Assembly: GCA_003184365.1 (NCBI GenBank)
Contig: NKYR01000072.1
Span: forward strand, 62,001 to 126,000
Direction: 5' to 3'
DNA: 64,000 bases
Origin: Evernia prunastri
Lineage: Eukaryota > Ascomycota > Lecanoromycetes > Lecanorales > Parmeliaceae
The position numbers and the translations under genes were made by a program. The notes under the pieces are model-generated. The model was given only the letters and a program-made list of their open reading frames with translations, ran no database searches and was not told where the DNA came from. Shown one piece after another: positions 34,558 to 44,954 of this stretch (its first letter is position 1; each line of letters opens with the position of its first letter).

Positions 34558-35220
34558 TCACTGTTTAAAGAGATCTTTGGCAGACGCAAACGACATGAAC
34601 GGGGACTCTGGAAAGTCGGTGTTGTTGACGATGAGCCAGGCTTGGTAGTACTGCCAAGCCCGCTGCTTGAGAATCGTCCGCTGCTTGGGATCCGCCTTGT
34701 GCTTGGGATCCGCCTCGCGCTTGAAGACTAAACGGAGATGATTGAGCGTGGCGGTCACTGCTCGTCGTATCGTTTCTTAGTTCTTTGATCCTGTGGTTTG
34801 ACGCGGAGGAGTAGAGTGAGTGAGTGAGTGAGAAGTGAGCGTACGGAGGCGCCGGTATTTCCAATCCTGAATGGAAACAAGTGGTTGCTGTATTAGCTCG
34901 AAAGCTGGAACGCGGTGACTTGCCTTTGAGCATCTCGTCGTCGGCTCGGTGGGTTTCTTCTGCTCCTTCTCTTCTTCGATTTCTTCCGTCTTGATGAAGA
35001 CCGGGATCTCCTCTTCTTCGATTTCTTCCGTCTTGATGGAGATTTGGCTCTCCTCTTCTTCGATTTCTTCCGTCTTGACAGGGACTTGGTCCTCCTCTCC
35101 TTGTTTGGCGTTGGAGGCCATGTTCGGCTCGGTGGATATCTCCTGCTCCTCCTCTTCTTCAATTTCTTCCGTCTTGATGGAGACTTGGTTCTCTTCTCCT
35201 TGTTTGGCGTTGGAAGCCAT
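34558..35220 (-). CDS. hypothetical protein, acidic repeats plus basic C-terminal domain
   Basis: Exons 35220-34924, 34866-34845 (22 nt), 34757-34558; 172 aa. Residues 1-95 are a repeated acidic region: MASNAKQGEE occurs twice and the unit IKTEEIEEEE about four times, with near-identical DNA. After splicing the frame continues DWKYRRLL|TATLNHLRLVFKRE, then ADPKHKADPKQ (a small duplication), KQRAWQYYQAWLIV and a hydrophobic end. Intron 1 (57 nt) needs a GC donor (TCAAAG|GCAAGT, branch GCTAAT, TTCAG); intron 2 (87 nt) has GTACGC...AACTAAG...GCAG. All phases agree. The C-terminal 75 residues look like a small helical domain but I cannot name it. Transcript support is absent, so confidence is moderate. 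Confidence 0.55.
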
Positions 35221-35687
35221 GCTGGAAAAGAGAAGAGATGAGGGAGGCGGATGGCAGGTTGAGGTTGAGAAGGGGGAAAGAGGGAGGTGGGATTATGTTT
35301 CATATGTGAGGTGAGGTGGCGGAAGGAGCTTTCTTCACTTTGTGTCAAATACCTCTTTCCCCGCGCCGAGCGTTGAGACTGCCTAGACACATTGTCTGAG
35401 CTGGGAGTCTGGTTTTGGCAAGGACTGAGGTTGAATAGAGGTGACCCTGTTGCTGTTATGCTTTTCGGCTTTTCAACCTGTAGATGGATCAAGAGACTTG
35501 AGTACGACAACTCTTCTTCTTCTTGCCTGCAAGGTGAGTGTAGTTGAAAGTGCGAGAGTGCAGAAGTGAGAGAGAAAAGGCGGTGAAATTTCCAGAACTA
35601 TGGCGGGTTTTGCTCAGTCCCGATTTTTCTTCACTTTCGCCCACCCCCTCTCTCCCCTCCGCACTCTGAATTTCTCAGTCTCTGCTG
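35221..35687. other. intergenic, promoter of the acidic-repeat gene
   Basis: CT/GA-rich 467-bp stretch (TTCTTCTTCTTC near 35511). Minus-strand open frames here are Lys/Arg-rich shadows of the repeat. Nothing else seen. Confidence 0.4.
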
Positions 35688-37128
35688 CTACTGCCCCTGT
35701 GTCTCTGGTGGGACCCTTACTTTCATTCCCGTCAAAATGAGCAGATGACATTCGACAAGCTGCTCCGCACTGGACCCCAGAGACCAGCTCGGCAACGTTT
35801 CAAAGTCCACTCGGATCGGCGCCCATTCGTGATTCGCTGCTTTTCCCTCAACGCCCTTTCCTTCCGGTTCGGGATCCGTGAGATGGCAAAGTAGCATGTA
35901 CCTCGTGCTTTTGTCGCAAAGATCGCAGGCCACTTCTGGTGCCTGGTAGCCCCATTTATCGTGCTTGTCAGTACTATCTTTGCGGTCCATGCATCAGACA
36001 AATTGACGCCATCTGGCGGCAGGAGGGCCCGATCAGTGTCATTGGTAAAAGGGCTCCATTTTTGCGCGGGGGTTGGTTCATCCCAGAAGTAGTTGGCGTC
36101 TGTCGGCAAGCCGGGCGCCCATCGCAAGTAGGGTTGCGATCTTGACACCGGTGGCATCCTTACGTATCCTTGTACTCGATTCAAGAAATGCTCCAAGTCC
36201 GAGTGGGTGTAATAGGATCTTGAGTAAACCATCACTGCGTGCGTCTTGTGGTCTCCCCTGTTTGATACGGCGTGCTGTGCGTCCCGTTTTTGGTGACCAC
36301 GGTTGTTTTGGTTGCTTATCCCCCGTTCGTCCTCGATGGCATGGTATCTTGTGCTGATTCCCACGCTGACTTCGACCTCTTCGCATTGTCCCGGCGCTTC
36401 CACGGAGGTGCCAGTCGATGGGTTTGGGGTGGTGAAGTTAAATATGCTAGCTGCGTTCCTGTACTGACTGTGTGTGGTGAGGTGAGAGAATCTTCCTCGT
36501 GGACTGGTGTGGGCTCGTACCGTGGGTGGTGTCGTTCGAGATGGACTGGTTCCATGACTTCGACCTCTTTACATTCTTCCGCCGCTTTACGTCGGTGCTG
36601 GCTCAGTGCACTCTAGTCTGGCAGCTGCGTTCCCATACCGTCCGTGCCGAGGTGATGGTATCTCCTCTTGGGTGGGCTGATGCCATGGGTGGTGTCTTTT
36701 GAGATGTTCTGTGTACGAGCGGGATGAAGAACTGGCATAGGGAAGGTGGACCCTGGCTGTTAGATTCGCAAGGTTTCCATTTTGCTTGGTTGCAGTAGTT
36801 GCTAGCCAGAATGGCAATCGGCATTCCTTCTCTTCTGACTGACTCTGCGACCGCTTTTAAGGTCTCTGCGTGGCCGTTGATGGCAGCACTATGTGCGCGG
36901 TCACCTATCAATGGCTCCGAGCCAGCTGGGACAACTCGAAGCAGTTCGTGGGCTACCTGGTGAGGTTTGATTTTCTGTCCTTTGATCTTCCCCAGTGGCT
37001 CTCTCCCCGTCCAACAGGCGAAAGACGTTATCTCTAATGGACGTCATGTAGTTGAAGGGGGTTCTTTTCGCGACTTGACGCTCACCAACAATGGCCTCCG
37101 TGTCTCGAAATGGCTCGACATGCATCAC
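35688..37128 (-). pseudogene. unidentified minus-strand coding-like region, possibly decayed gene
   Basis: Several protein-like blocks follow each other on the minus strand. At 37125 an ATG opens MHVEPFRDTEAIV; a candidate intron 37086-37033 (GTGAGC...CATTAG) joins it to WTGREPLGKIKGQKIKPHQ and HELLRVVPAGSEPLIGDRAH and AESVRREGMPIAILASNYC. Then come two diverged repeat copies (each with EVEV followed by a His/Pro-rich block), then YYTHSDLEHFLNRVQGYV and PDGVNLSDAW, and in a second frame APEVACDLCDKSTRYMLLCHL down to TAG 35688. I could not join all blocks into one frame, so it is either a multi-exon gene with unusual splice sites or a relic. No family recognised. Confidence 0.35.
36368..36706. 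repeat. diverged tandem duplication, period ~188 bp
   Basis: Unit 1 (36368-36543) and unit 2 (36556-36706) both begin GACTTCGACCTCTT and end GTTCGAGATG or TTTTGAGATG, with GCTGCGTTCC and GGTGGTGTC blocks in the same order. The copies differ by many substitutions and an indel. They lie inside the unidentified minus-strand coding-like region. Confidence 0.75.
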
Positions 37129-37528
37129 CCAATTTGGGAATAGTTACGTACGCAATTCAATTTTGACAGTGACGTAACTAATCTTGAACTCTTGTCCCAA
37201 AGACGCTGTCCGTAAGTAGCGGCTTGTACAGTCAAAGGCTCTGGGTCTGCTTAGGACAGAAGCTCGTGCCTGAAGTTGCTGGTTCGAAAGGGTGAGTGTT
37301 CAGACTATTATTCTCTCAGTGCTAGATAATAAACGGTAGCTTCATAACCTGGAAGGGTCGAGTGTCAGTCGGTGCTAGGCTGCTTGGAACTTGGTTGCTC
37401 GTGATCTTCTCCGGGTGATAATCCAGCTTGGTGGAGCTCTTTGTAACGAGCTCTCCAAGCAGTTGGTTCTCGCTTGAGGAAGCCGTTGCCAATATAATAG
37501 CCCGCTTGCTTGTCTTATGACGCTTGTT

Positions 37529-38463
37529 TTAGCTCGGCAATGTCATGGTCGCTGCTGGGAAGAAGGCCATCGTTGAGTTCCCACATCGCTTTCTTTGCTC
37601 GCTCCCTCGCCTCAGCGCTCGTCCGTGAGCACATTTCTCTCTGTCTGCAACCACGTTGGAGACCTTTGAGCCCAGATCTGCCTTACGTTCCTCCTCTCGC
37701 GCTAAATATCTTTTCTGACAGAAGTCTCTGACGGTCTGTTCCTTTAGCAATCAAGGCGTCTGCCGAATCTTTGGTAGCGTTCAATTTCTCCCTTTTCGAT
37801 AGCTTGACCGGGCAGACGGTAACACTCCTGCTGGCAAGCTTCCAGCACCTTGTTCCAGCCTTGGTCCCTCAGTCTCGTCTTTCCAGCCTCTGACAAACGT
37901 GCTTCATTGTCGATCTGCCCGCGAAGGCCGGTGATTGTTGTGATCAACGCTTGCTTCCTGACTATATGCCGGAAAGGCAATCCAATTGTTCGGACAAAGC
38001 AATTACCAGGGGAGCCGGAGGCGCAACCACAGTTGTTTCTTTCATTAGCCAAACACCTCTTTATAGCCACCTCGAATACTTGAAGGCAGGGGCAGCGTAG
38101 GCGCAGGAATAATGACCGCAATGGCGGTCTGAACCGTCGCCAGAGCCGGAGCACGAGCCAGTGCGGGAGGCAGGACGAAGGCAGGAGGGTAACGAAAGGT
38201 ATATATGTATAGCACCTGGCATGTGCTGTTCGTTCTCTCCTCAAAAATTCTGCCAGACGCGACCATTTCAGGGTCGCAATCAGCCTTGTACTCTTCGGAC
38301 TGGCCATGACTCGGTTCGCTGCCACGTTGGGTTTGCGCAGTAAGGGGGCGGGGAGAGCCACCTGAAGTAGGTTCTTGACTCTATTTTTCTTGTTATTGCC
38401 ATGACCACTAAATCCGAGTAGTGCTGTGCATTTGAAAAGGGCGGCTCTCGAAATGCGTAACAT
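37529..38463 (-). pseudogene. unidentified relic with SWIM-finger-like motif
   Basis: The minus-strand frame ending at TAA 37744 contains CGCASG...GNCFVRTIGLPFRHIV, which has the order C-x-C...C...GLP-x-RH seen in SWIM-type zinc fingers of Mutator-like transposases, though the usual Cys before RH is Phe. It is followed by charged helical sequence (ARLSEAGKTRLRDQGWNKVL) and, after a stop, by more helical sequence (RDFCQKRYLAREEERKADL) that changes frame once before 37529. The match is weak and no DDE catalytic region was found, so a transposon origin is only a guess. Confidence 0.2.
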
Positions 38464-40695
38464 TGCCGTGACCGATATCTTGGGTTCTTTCTCGATTCTG
38501 GGCGCGACAGATCTGATGGCGCAGTAGATTTGTCTGAGTAGGAGAGGGAAAGCTGGACATTTCGTGTGGGAATATAAAGGGTGTAGATTTGTAAGGAGTC
38601 TCGTTCGAGGGGTGACTTCCTAGTGATGGCTGCCTCAAGTCAGGAAAACCAATGGTCTCGGTGTGTGCCATCTGGTTCTTTGTTGCTGGCTGCTCTCACC
38701 GTTATGCCGAAGGATTTGGCTTCACTGAGCGTTGAGGTTAGTAATGGTCTATGGATTGGCCATCGTCTCGCCGTTGAGCTCTGAAAACTGTTGCTCTCCC
38801 TGTACGACTGAAGATGATGCACGGATCCTGATCACCTTGAACAGGAATTGCTCGATCTCGACTGTTGTGCCATCTTTGAAGACCCGTTCTCGTTCCTTCC
38901 GCGAATGATACACCGAGCAGTGTCTTCCCATATGAAAAAAAGATTGAAGCATGCGAACCCCCAGCCTGGCCTCCTGGTCGTCCTGCAACGCTATTTATAT
39001 AGCACGATCTGTTGCCTCGGTGCTGATCTTGTGGCCTTCCTCCTTGTCTTAGCTATCAAGCTGCTTCTTGAGACCTCGTTTGGCTGGACACTGCAGACTC
39101 CTGAGACGTCATCGTTGCTGGCTCTGTTTGCTCTATCGTTATTTGAGGCTGGTGGTGGTGGGCTTTTTGGCAACCAATGAAGCTTGATGCTGCTGCTATG
39201 CGCTAAGAAGCTTCAGGGAAGTCTTCACTGGGCTCTGCATCCGTAAAATTTGCCGTGACTTCTTAGCGTTTCCTTTCATAGAATCTGCTGAAGATGGAAA
39301 AGAGAGCCAGCTCACAGCTAGAGGATCTCCGTCGTGGATGTAGACAAATGGCGTAAGTCCGCGTTCGTCCTCGCCGATGTCCGCAGGGAAGTAGATGCCC
39401 TGGACTCGGTTCTCAAACATCAGACACAGTGCCGATGGTCAGACTAACCGACCTTCTCTACCAGAATCCGCGACAGGGAAATGGAAAACTTCCTCTGTCG
39501 GAGTCGTTGACAGATCGTCTCAAGATCCTACGTTGTATATTTTCCTTCTGCTTGGCCTTTTGCCTGGCCTTTTGCCTTGGTTTTGGCTTTGGCCTTTTTG
39601 CTTGAGCTTTCGCTTTCGTCATTCACGAGCGCGTCAAAATGCTTGAGCTTTAACATGTCCTTGTGTGAGTGTGTTTGCTTCGAATCGAGGTTGTTGTACC
39701 ACTCTGGGCCTTCATCGGTGATACGCGTAGCGATTGTTTGGATGCCGAGAAGGAGGGGTCGCTCTTGGAAGATAGATCCAGGAAGGTTGCTTCCTGAAGG
39801 AGGTTCACACTTTCAAGGGCCGGAACTGAACTTTGCATTTAAGTGCCTCGTACTTATTGACAAAAAGCTGAGAAAAAGAATCACTCAAGAGAGCGCACAA
39901 GGCCAGTGTCGTTTAGAGGCCCAAACCTCCTGCCGGATCTCGAGGGTGTGCGTTTGCAGTTTTTGATTTGAAACTGAGGATTTGAATGTCAACGAAGAAG
40001 AGAAGTTGGAAATGAAATTAATTGGAATGCCTTGAAAACAATGTCCGATGTTGTGTGTCTGATCTGCGTGTCAGATTTTGCTCGTCCGATTTTGCTTGTT
40101 AGTTTGTCCGCAAAAGCCCACGCGGCTTTGCCAGCAGACTTATTCCCTCATGAGAGTTTCTTTGTGTGAGCACTTGACGAGCTTGCTTTGCCTTGTGTTG
40201 TCTTGCTTGAAGTTATTGGGTTGCATATCAGCAACGTACGCACCGTCTCGAAGTTTCCCTTCGACTTTGTCAACTTGCTTCTTCTCCACTTCTGCCCGCT
40301 GGCACTGTTCTGCTGCGGCAGGATGTAGATGATTAGCATTAACCTGGGCTTCTTTCCGTTCGCCGTCGGGGTTGTTGATTTGCTCTCAACTGTGATTTGC
40401 CTATGGAATAGCTGCGTTGGGCTCATTCCTTAGGGCCTTCTTTCTCTAGCCGGCTGCATTCTGTACTAAAATGATGTGTTTAGTCCGTAATCGAGTTCTG
40501 CGATCGTTCCAATCATTTTAATGGAAGCCTTTCATGTCTCTCACTTTCTTCTTAAAGGCGTCTGCTAATTGTTGTGCAAATGAGATCAATTTTGGACAGA
40601 TAAGAAGGGATGGACTTGTTTCGAAAGGTTGGCGTTATGAAAATGTTGACGAAATTCGAGCTCCAAAAGTGGATGTGTTTGTCTACAGAGAAGGA

Positions 40696-41169
40696 CTTTT
40701 GATGTCTAAGGGTGAACATGAGTCTCTAGAGATAAGGATGTTTCATGTTCAAGGATAGACGTGGATGTCTAGAGAGAATGATGGTTTATATTTAAGGGTA
40801 GACATGATTAAAGAAGAAGAATATTTGATGTCCGAGGGTGATCGTGGGTCTCAAGAGAGAAAGATGTTTGATGTTCAAGGGTAAGGGTGATATTACAATG
40901 AGTATGATGCTTGACGTTCAAGAGAGAACACTATTTATAGAAGGGTGGATGTCCAGTGTCCAAGGCTGAATGTGGTTGTGTAGAGAGAAGGATGTCTCTG
41001 CTGGAAAATCCCAGCTCAAATATTCCCCAGTGCCCGCACTAATAGTGAGAACACTGTGTATAGGAAAGCAGATGCTTGATGTCCAAGACTGGATGTGGTT
41101 GTGTAGAGAGAAGGATTCCTCTGGTGGAAAATCCTCACTTAAATATTCCCCAGTGCCACGCTAATAGTG
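40696..41169. repeat. degenerate minisatellite with a 123-bp duplicated unit
   Basis: A motif close to TTTGATGTCCAAGGGTG followed by ...TCTAGAGAGAAGGATG recurs at roughly 40-60-bp spacing from 40696. Its last part is duplicated: 40958-41047 and 41081-41169 are about 85% alike, period 123 bp. Confidence 0.8.
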
Positions 41170-41238
41170 CAAATTCATCTGCGGCGTTAAATTCATTGGT
41201 GATTTTAGCTTCATTATGCTTGTGTGAAGGGTCGAAAC

Positions 41239-41353
41239 CACCCAGAGAAGGATTCACTATTCACCCCTTCGTCGTCTTCCTTCTTAATGATTCACCCAGA
41301 GAAGGATTCACTTGTATAGATTCACCTCTTCGTAGTCTTCCTTCTTAATGATT
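41239..41353. repeat. two-copy tandem repeat
   Basis: 41239-41292 and 41293-41353 abut directly; both start CACCCAGAGAAGGATTCACT and end CTTCCTTCTTAATGATT. The second copy has an 8-bp insertion. Confidence 0.9.
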
Positions 41354-43575
41354 CCCCTCCTCGTGTACTTCGTTTAGTCAAAGTATCCTAAATTGCCACA
41401 GTGTGACTGATAATTAGTGACCCACACATTTCATGCTAACTGGGGTTTTCAATGTTTTATGCATGCTATAGTTTTTGGGCGATGACCGGGGACTTATGAC
41501 TAGGCAGGAGCTCAATATATACCTGTCTGGCACCAGCACATGGCTCTTCATTCGATTTCGTTTCTTTAAGAGCCATAGCACTCTTTGTCCCACCCACCCA
41601 CGCCTGTATATAGCTATCATCACTCCAGGTCCATGCCGCAGAGGTATGGAAGCTTTTCTAGCGCTAGGGCACGAGAATATGCCTGTTCAGGCCTCTACTC
41701 AGGCCTCTCCAGGTGGCTAGTCCTGGATGTGGAACCGCCCATTCATTTGCGATCACCGTTTGTGTTTTGTTGTGCTATAATAAGATGAGGTGACTAACTG
41801 TGACACAACCTCAGCTGAAGCCATGATTTCACTTAGAGCTACTTATCCTTATAGTCACACCTTCGACAAGAATGCAGGTCAAGAGAACACAGTAGACAAA
41901 ATTTGTCCATTTCCTTATCTATCGCTTAATGCAGGTGCTAGTCGAAGCGTAGAGACGGTTGGGTTGCTGGGTAGGGTCAGAAAACGAATCTCGGCTTCAA
42001 GTGATATCTTAGACGAGCTCGGAAAACATAGGTTGAATGAGTTTGCAAAGACGGTTATGGTAGATTGGAGAGTCTTGGAAAGAGTTCTGAAGGGTGGCTC
42101 TTAGAAAGTCTTGGCAAACACTCCAGCAACTCTTGCACATGTATGTTTAGAGATACAAATCACTATGTTGTGAACCCGCATTGCGCTGTATTTTTTACTT
42201 TTCGAGATTACGGCAATAGGTTTTGGAAATCAAGGAAGCGCGTGTAATGCAACATCAAGTATACATGCACAAAAGCGTGTCAAGTTCTGAGAAGTATACA
42301 TGCCACCACAAATGCGAGGCCCATAAAACGGGTTATGTATACGCCAATGGAGAATAAACACATCACACATTCACAAGGAACCAGAATATCAGCATAAATT
42401 CAAGATCTGTGAATACCTGGGTAAAGCTGAAGGAAAACGAAACGTACTTGAGCCAGTAACAATTTACCAATCGTACTTTTTCCTACTCTATTTTTTAGCC
42501 ACTGCTCCGGCACTGTTGAATCATTGATCAAGGCTGCTATGTGCTTAGCTGATGGGTCTTAATTGTATCTTGAAGAATAGTAACCGTGAAACAGATATCT
42601 GGGCGAATTTGAATCATTGACTACTTATATGTTCGGTATTCACGGATAGCCTCAGGTTTTACCTGATTTTCATAAAGTTGTATCCCTATCGTTATTATTG
42701 TAGGTGCACATTTGGTCCTTCCAAAACGGGCCAAGACTTTCTCCAGAATGAGAACAGTCTTCTTCTTGTGGTCTTTCTGGATTTCCATATCCAAATAGTA
42801 TATGCTCGGTCCGAGATCCTTTGCCACTGCTCCATTGCTATATTACTAGAAAGCTTTGCCACATGAGACCAATATGAGCACTGAGGTATGGAATCTTCTC
42901 AAGTGAATAATGCAGTTAGAGAAAGGACCAAAAGCAGTGAATAGAGGAAGCTTCGACTGGCTGAAGTCCAGGCGAGGGGTTCAGCGAGGTGGTAATCAAA
43001 GCGGCACCGATCCCAGAGACAGGGCAGAATTAACAAGAAGCTGGAAGGGTTCTTGCTGAGCCTGGACTATAGGGATTTCCTTTGTGACGAGCATCCCTTC
43101 TAGGGAAATGAAACCGGAAAGTGGCGTGCAGTATACAAAGGCATAAAAATCCACACCCTGAGACTACGACTTTGTTTGACAACATGCTTGCCGATCACCC
43201 TGTAATTCCGCCAATTGTCCAATTTCACCGAAGCCGGGAGACATCAGACTCATACCTAATCTGCTATAGATCTGGCGACATTCCAGCTTCGTCTATCGAT
43301 GAGGCGCTAATTCGTGATGTAGATTATTTCTGCAAGGAGCACACCCATTCCCAGCTTTACATGTCAGCAGAGTATCTCCGAGGACGACGGGACTGCATAC
43401 ACTAATTGGTTCCGGTCTCAGTAACCCGACGCAAGATAAAGGAGAAGAGCCGTAGAGAGATGACAAAGCATAACGAATTGGCGTGAACCGTGAATCGCTT
43501 CGTCTTTCTAAAATCTATTATCCTTCTATCAGAACCAATGTGATACCAGTCTGGTGGAGATTTCTTTTCAACATC

Positions 43576-44260
43576 TTATTTTGGCGCATCCAGAACCTGT
43601 GCAACGAATCCGTTTGTAAACCTGACCATCTGCTCGTATGCAACGGCAAAGCCATTCCTCTCCCCGTAGTATGGGTCAGCGACTTGTTCCCCTTTCTTTC
43701 CTCCAGAGTCCCCGAACAGCATCACCTTTGCTGACAATTTCTCCTTGTTTAATCCAGCGTGTTTGTTCTTGACCACCCGTGTTCTTAATCGAAGTAGATC
43801 ATGCACGTTTTCGTTGTCCATGGCCAAGATGTAGTCGAACGTATCGAAATCTGCCACTTGTATCTTGCGTGCCAGATGCTCGTAGTCTACAATACCGTTG
43901 TCGTGGAGTGTACTCATAGTTCGTGGGTCTGGAGAATGGCCTTCGTCTGCGCAAGTCTCACAGTCAGCATTGAACCGGTAAGGCAACGAGTCATCCTGGG
44001 ATGTACTAACGGTAGGCTCCTGTACCACACGAATCTATGTGACCGAGGCGCTGATCTGAAGCTGTGAGGGAGCGAAATACTGCTTCGGCCATCGGAGAGC
44101 GGCAGATATTACCCAGGCAGACGAAGAGGACTGAGATTGGGCGTGAAGAGGCGGTAGAAGTTTTCGCAATCGTTCCATCTGCAGATACTCCGTGCTTCGT
44201 TGGAGCTTTGGTCGTATGATTCAAGAGAGAGTCAGTTGACAGATTGCGCAAGGCTGCCAT
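43576..44260 (-). CDS. low-molecular-weight protein tyrosine phosphatase
   Basis: Exons 44260-44011 and 43946-43576; 206 aa. The 64-nt intron (43947-44010; GTTAGT...TGCTGACTG...GCAG) joins CGTGAY|HEGHSPDPR. The enzyme removes phosphate from phosphotyrosine via a cysteinyl-phosphate. The P-loop is VCLGNICRSPMAE, giving catalytic Cys48 and Arg54 in C-x5-R; the general acid Asp lies in ADPYYGERNGF, followed by the usual C-terminal helix (YEQMVRFTNGFVAQVL). Compared with typical 155-165-residue members it has a 40-residue Ser/Thr/Lys-rich N-terminal extension of unknown role. It is divergent from the chitin synthase gene. Confidence 0.95.
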
Positions 44261-44954
44261 GCTTCCTGATAGGATTGGTCTATCTCGTAGGTGCTATCAA
44301 TTTCACGGTGACCTGATGGGAATTTGTACTTGATGAAAAGTCAATTGAGGGCAGGTATGTTGGGAGGTTGGTCGGCGCATAGCCAACCAACTGATTCTTG
44401 TCTCTTAAAATTCTTGAGCCTGGTGGGGCGATTAATGGTGGGATGATTGAGGACGAGCTAAGGTATCTTATTATTAGTCCCAGGTATTTTAAGAGTATAA
44501 TAGAGTAAGCGTTTCGTGTCGCTGTGGCTGAGAGCCTGAGACGATCCCATGATCGACGGCAGGGGTCTCTATTTACGGAGAACCTCCAATCTCGCCCTCC
44601 ATATGAGTAAAGGTTTCAACGTACTTTTGAAACCGCAAGGCTTCTTTGCTGCCATGCTATGATGGTAGAGTGATGCAGATGCACCAACCACAAACAGCAC
44701 TACCCTCTACATCGACTCGAGACGTTGAAGCGTCGCGTATTGGATTCAGAAGCTCGTGTAGTAGCCTTGCCATTTGCTATTATTACTTTATTGTCCCATA
44801 CACACAACATAAACAGATCCGAGATCGAACAAACGCCTTTTCTCGCCACAGCCCCTTGGCATTTGTTTCACTGCCCTTTGTCAATTCTTGACTTTTGCCG
44901 CGACAGGGTCACCTCTTTCGCCTTCACTCTTCGGCTACTTGACCCAAGTCCGCT
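44261..44954. promoter_or_regulatory. divergent promoter between LMW-PTP and chitin synthase
   Basis: A 694-bp gap between oppositely read genes. The chitin synthase side is CT-rich in the last 150 bp, typical of a fungal leader. No gene seen. Confidence 0.5.

Larger units (their letters stand above)
37129..43575. other. 6.4-kb gene-poor tract with coding relics and repeats
   Basis: No intact gene is supported. Minus-strand coding-like fragments are scattered at 37529-38463, 38749-38988 (block DGTTVEIEQFLFKVIRIR), 39206-39420 (block VQGIYFPADIGEDERG and, in another frame, a terminal DAEPSEDFPEAS), about 39529-39753 (ATRITDEGPEWYNNLDSK then Lys/Ala repeats) and about 40210-40330 (CQRAEVEKKQVDKVEGKL). 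Their frames do not join. Plus-strand small frames at 41823-42104 and 43183-43405 have ATGs but no recognisable features. Tandem repeats fill 40.69-41.35 kb. Confidence 0.5.

Noticed and set aside
43121..43405. 94-codon open frame (+) next to the LMW-PTP gene
   Set aside because: Protein-like in composition but no motif, and the ATG is internal; cannot be supported.
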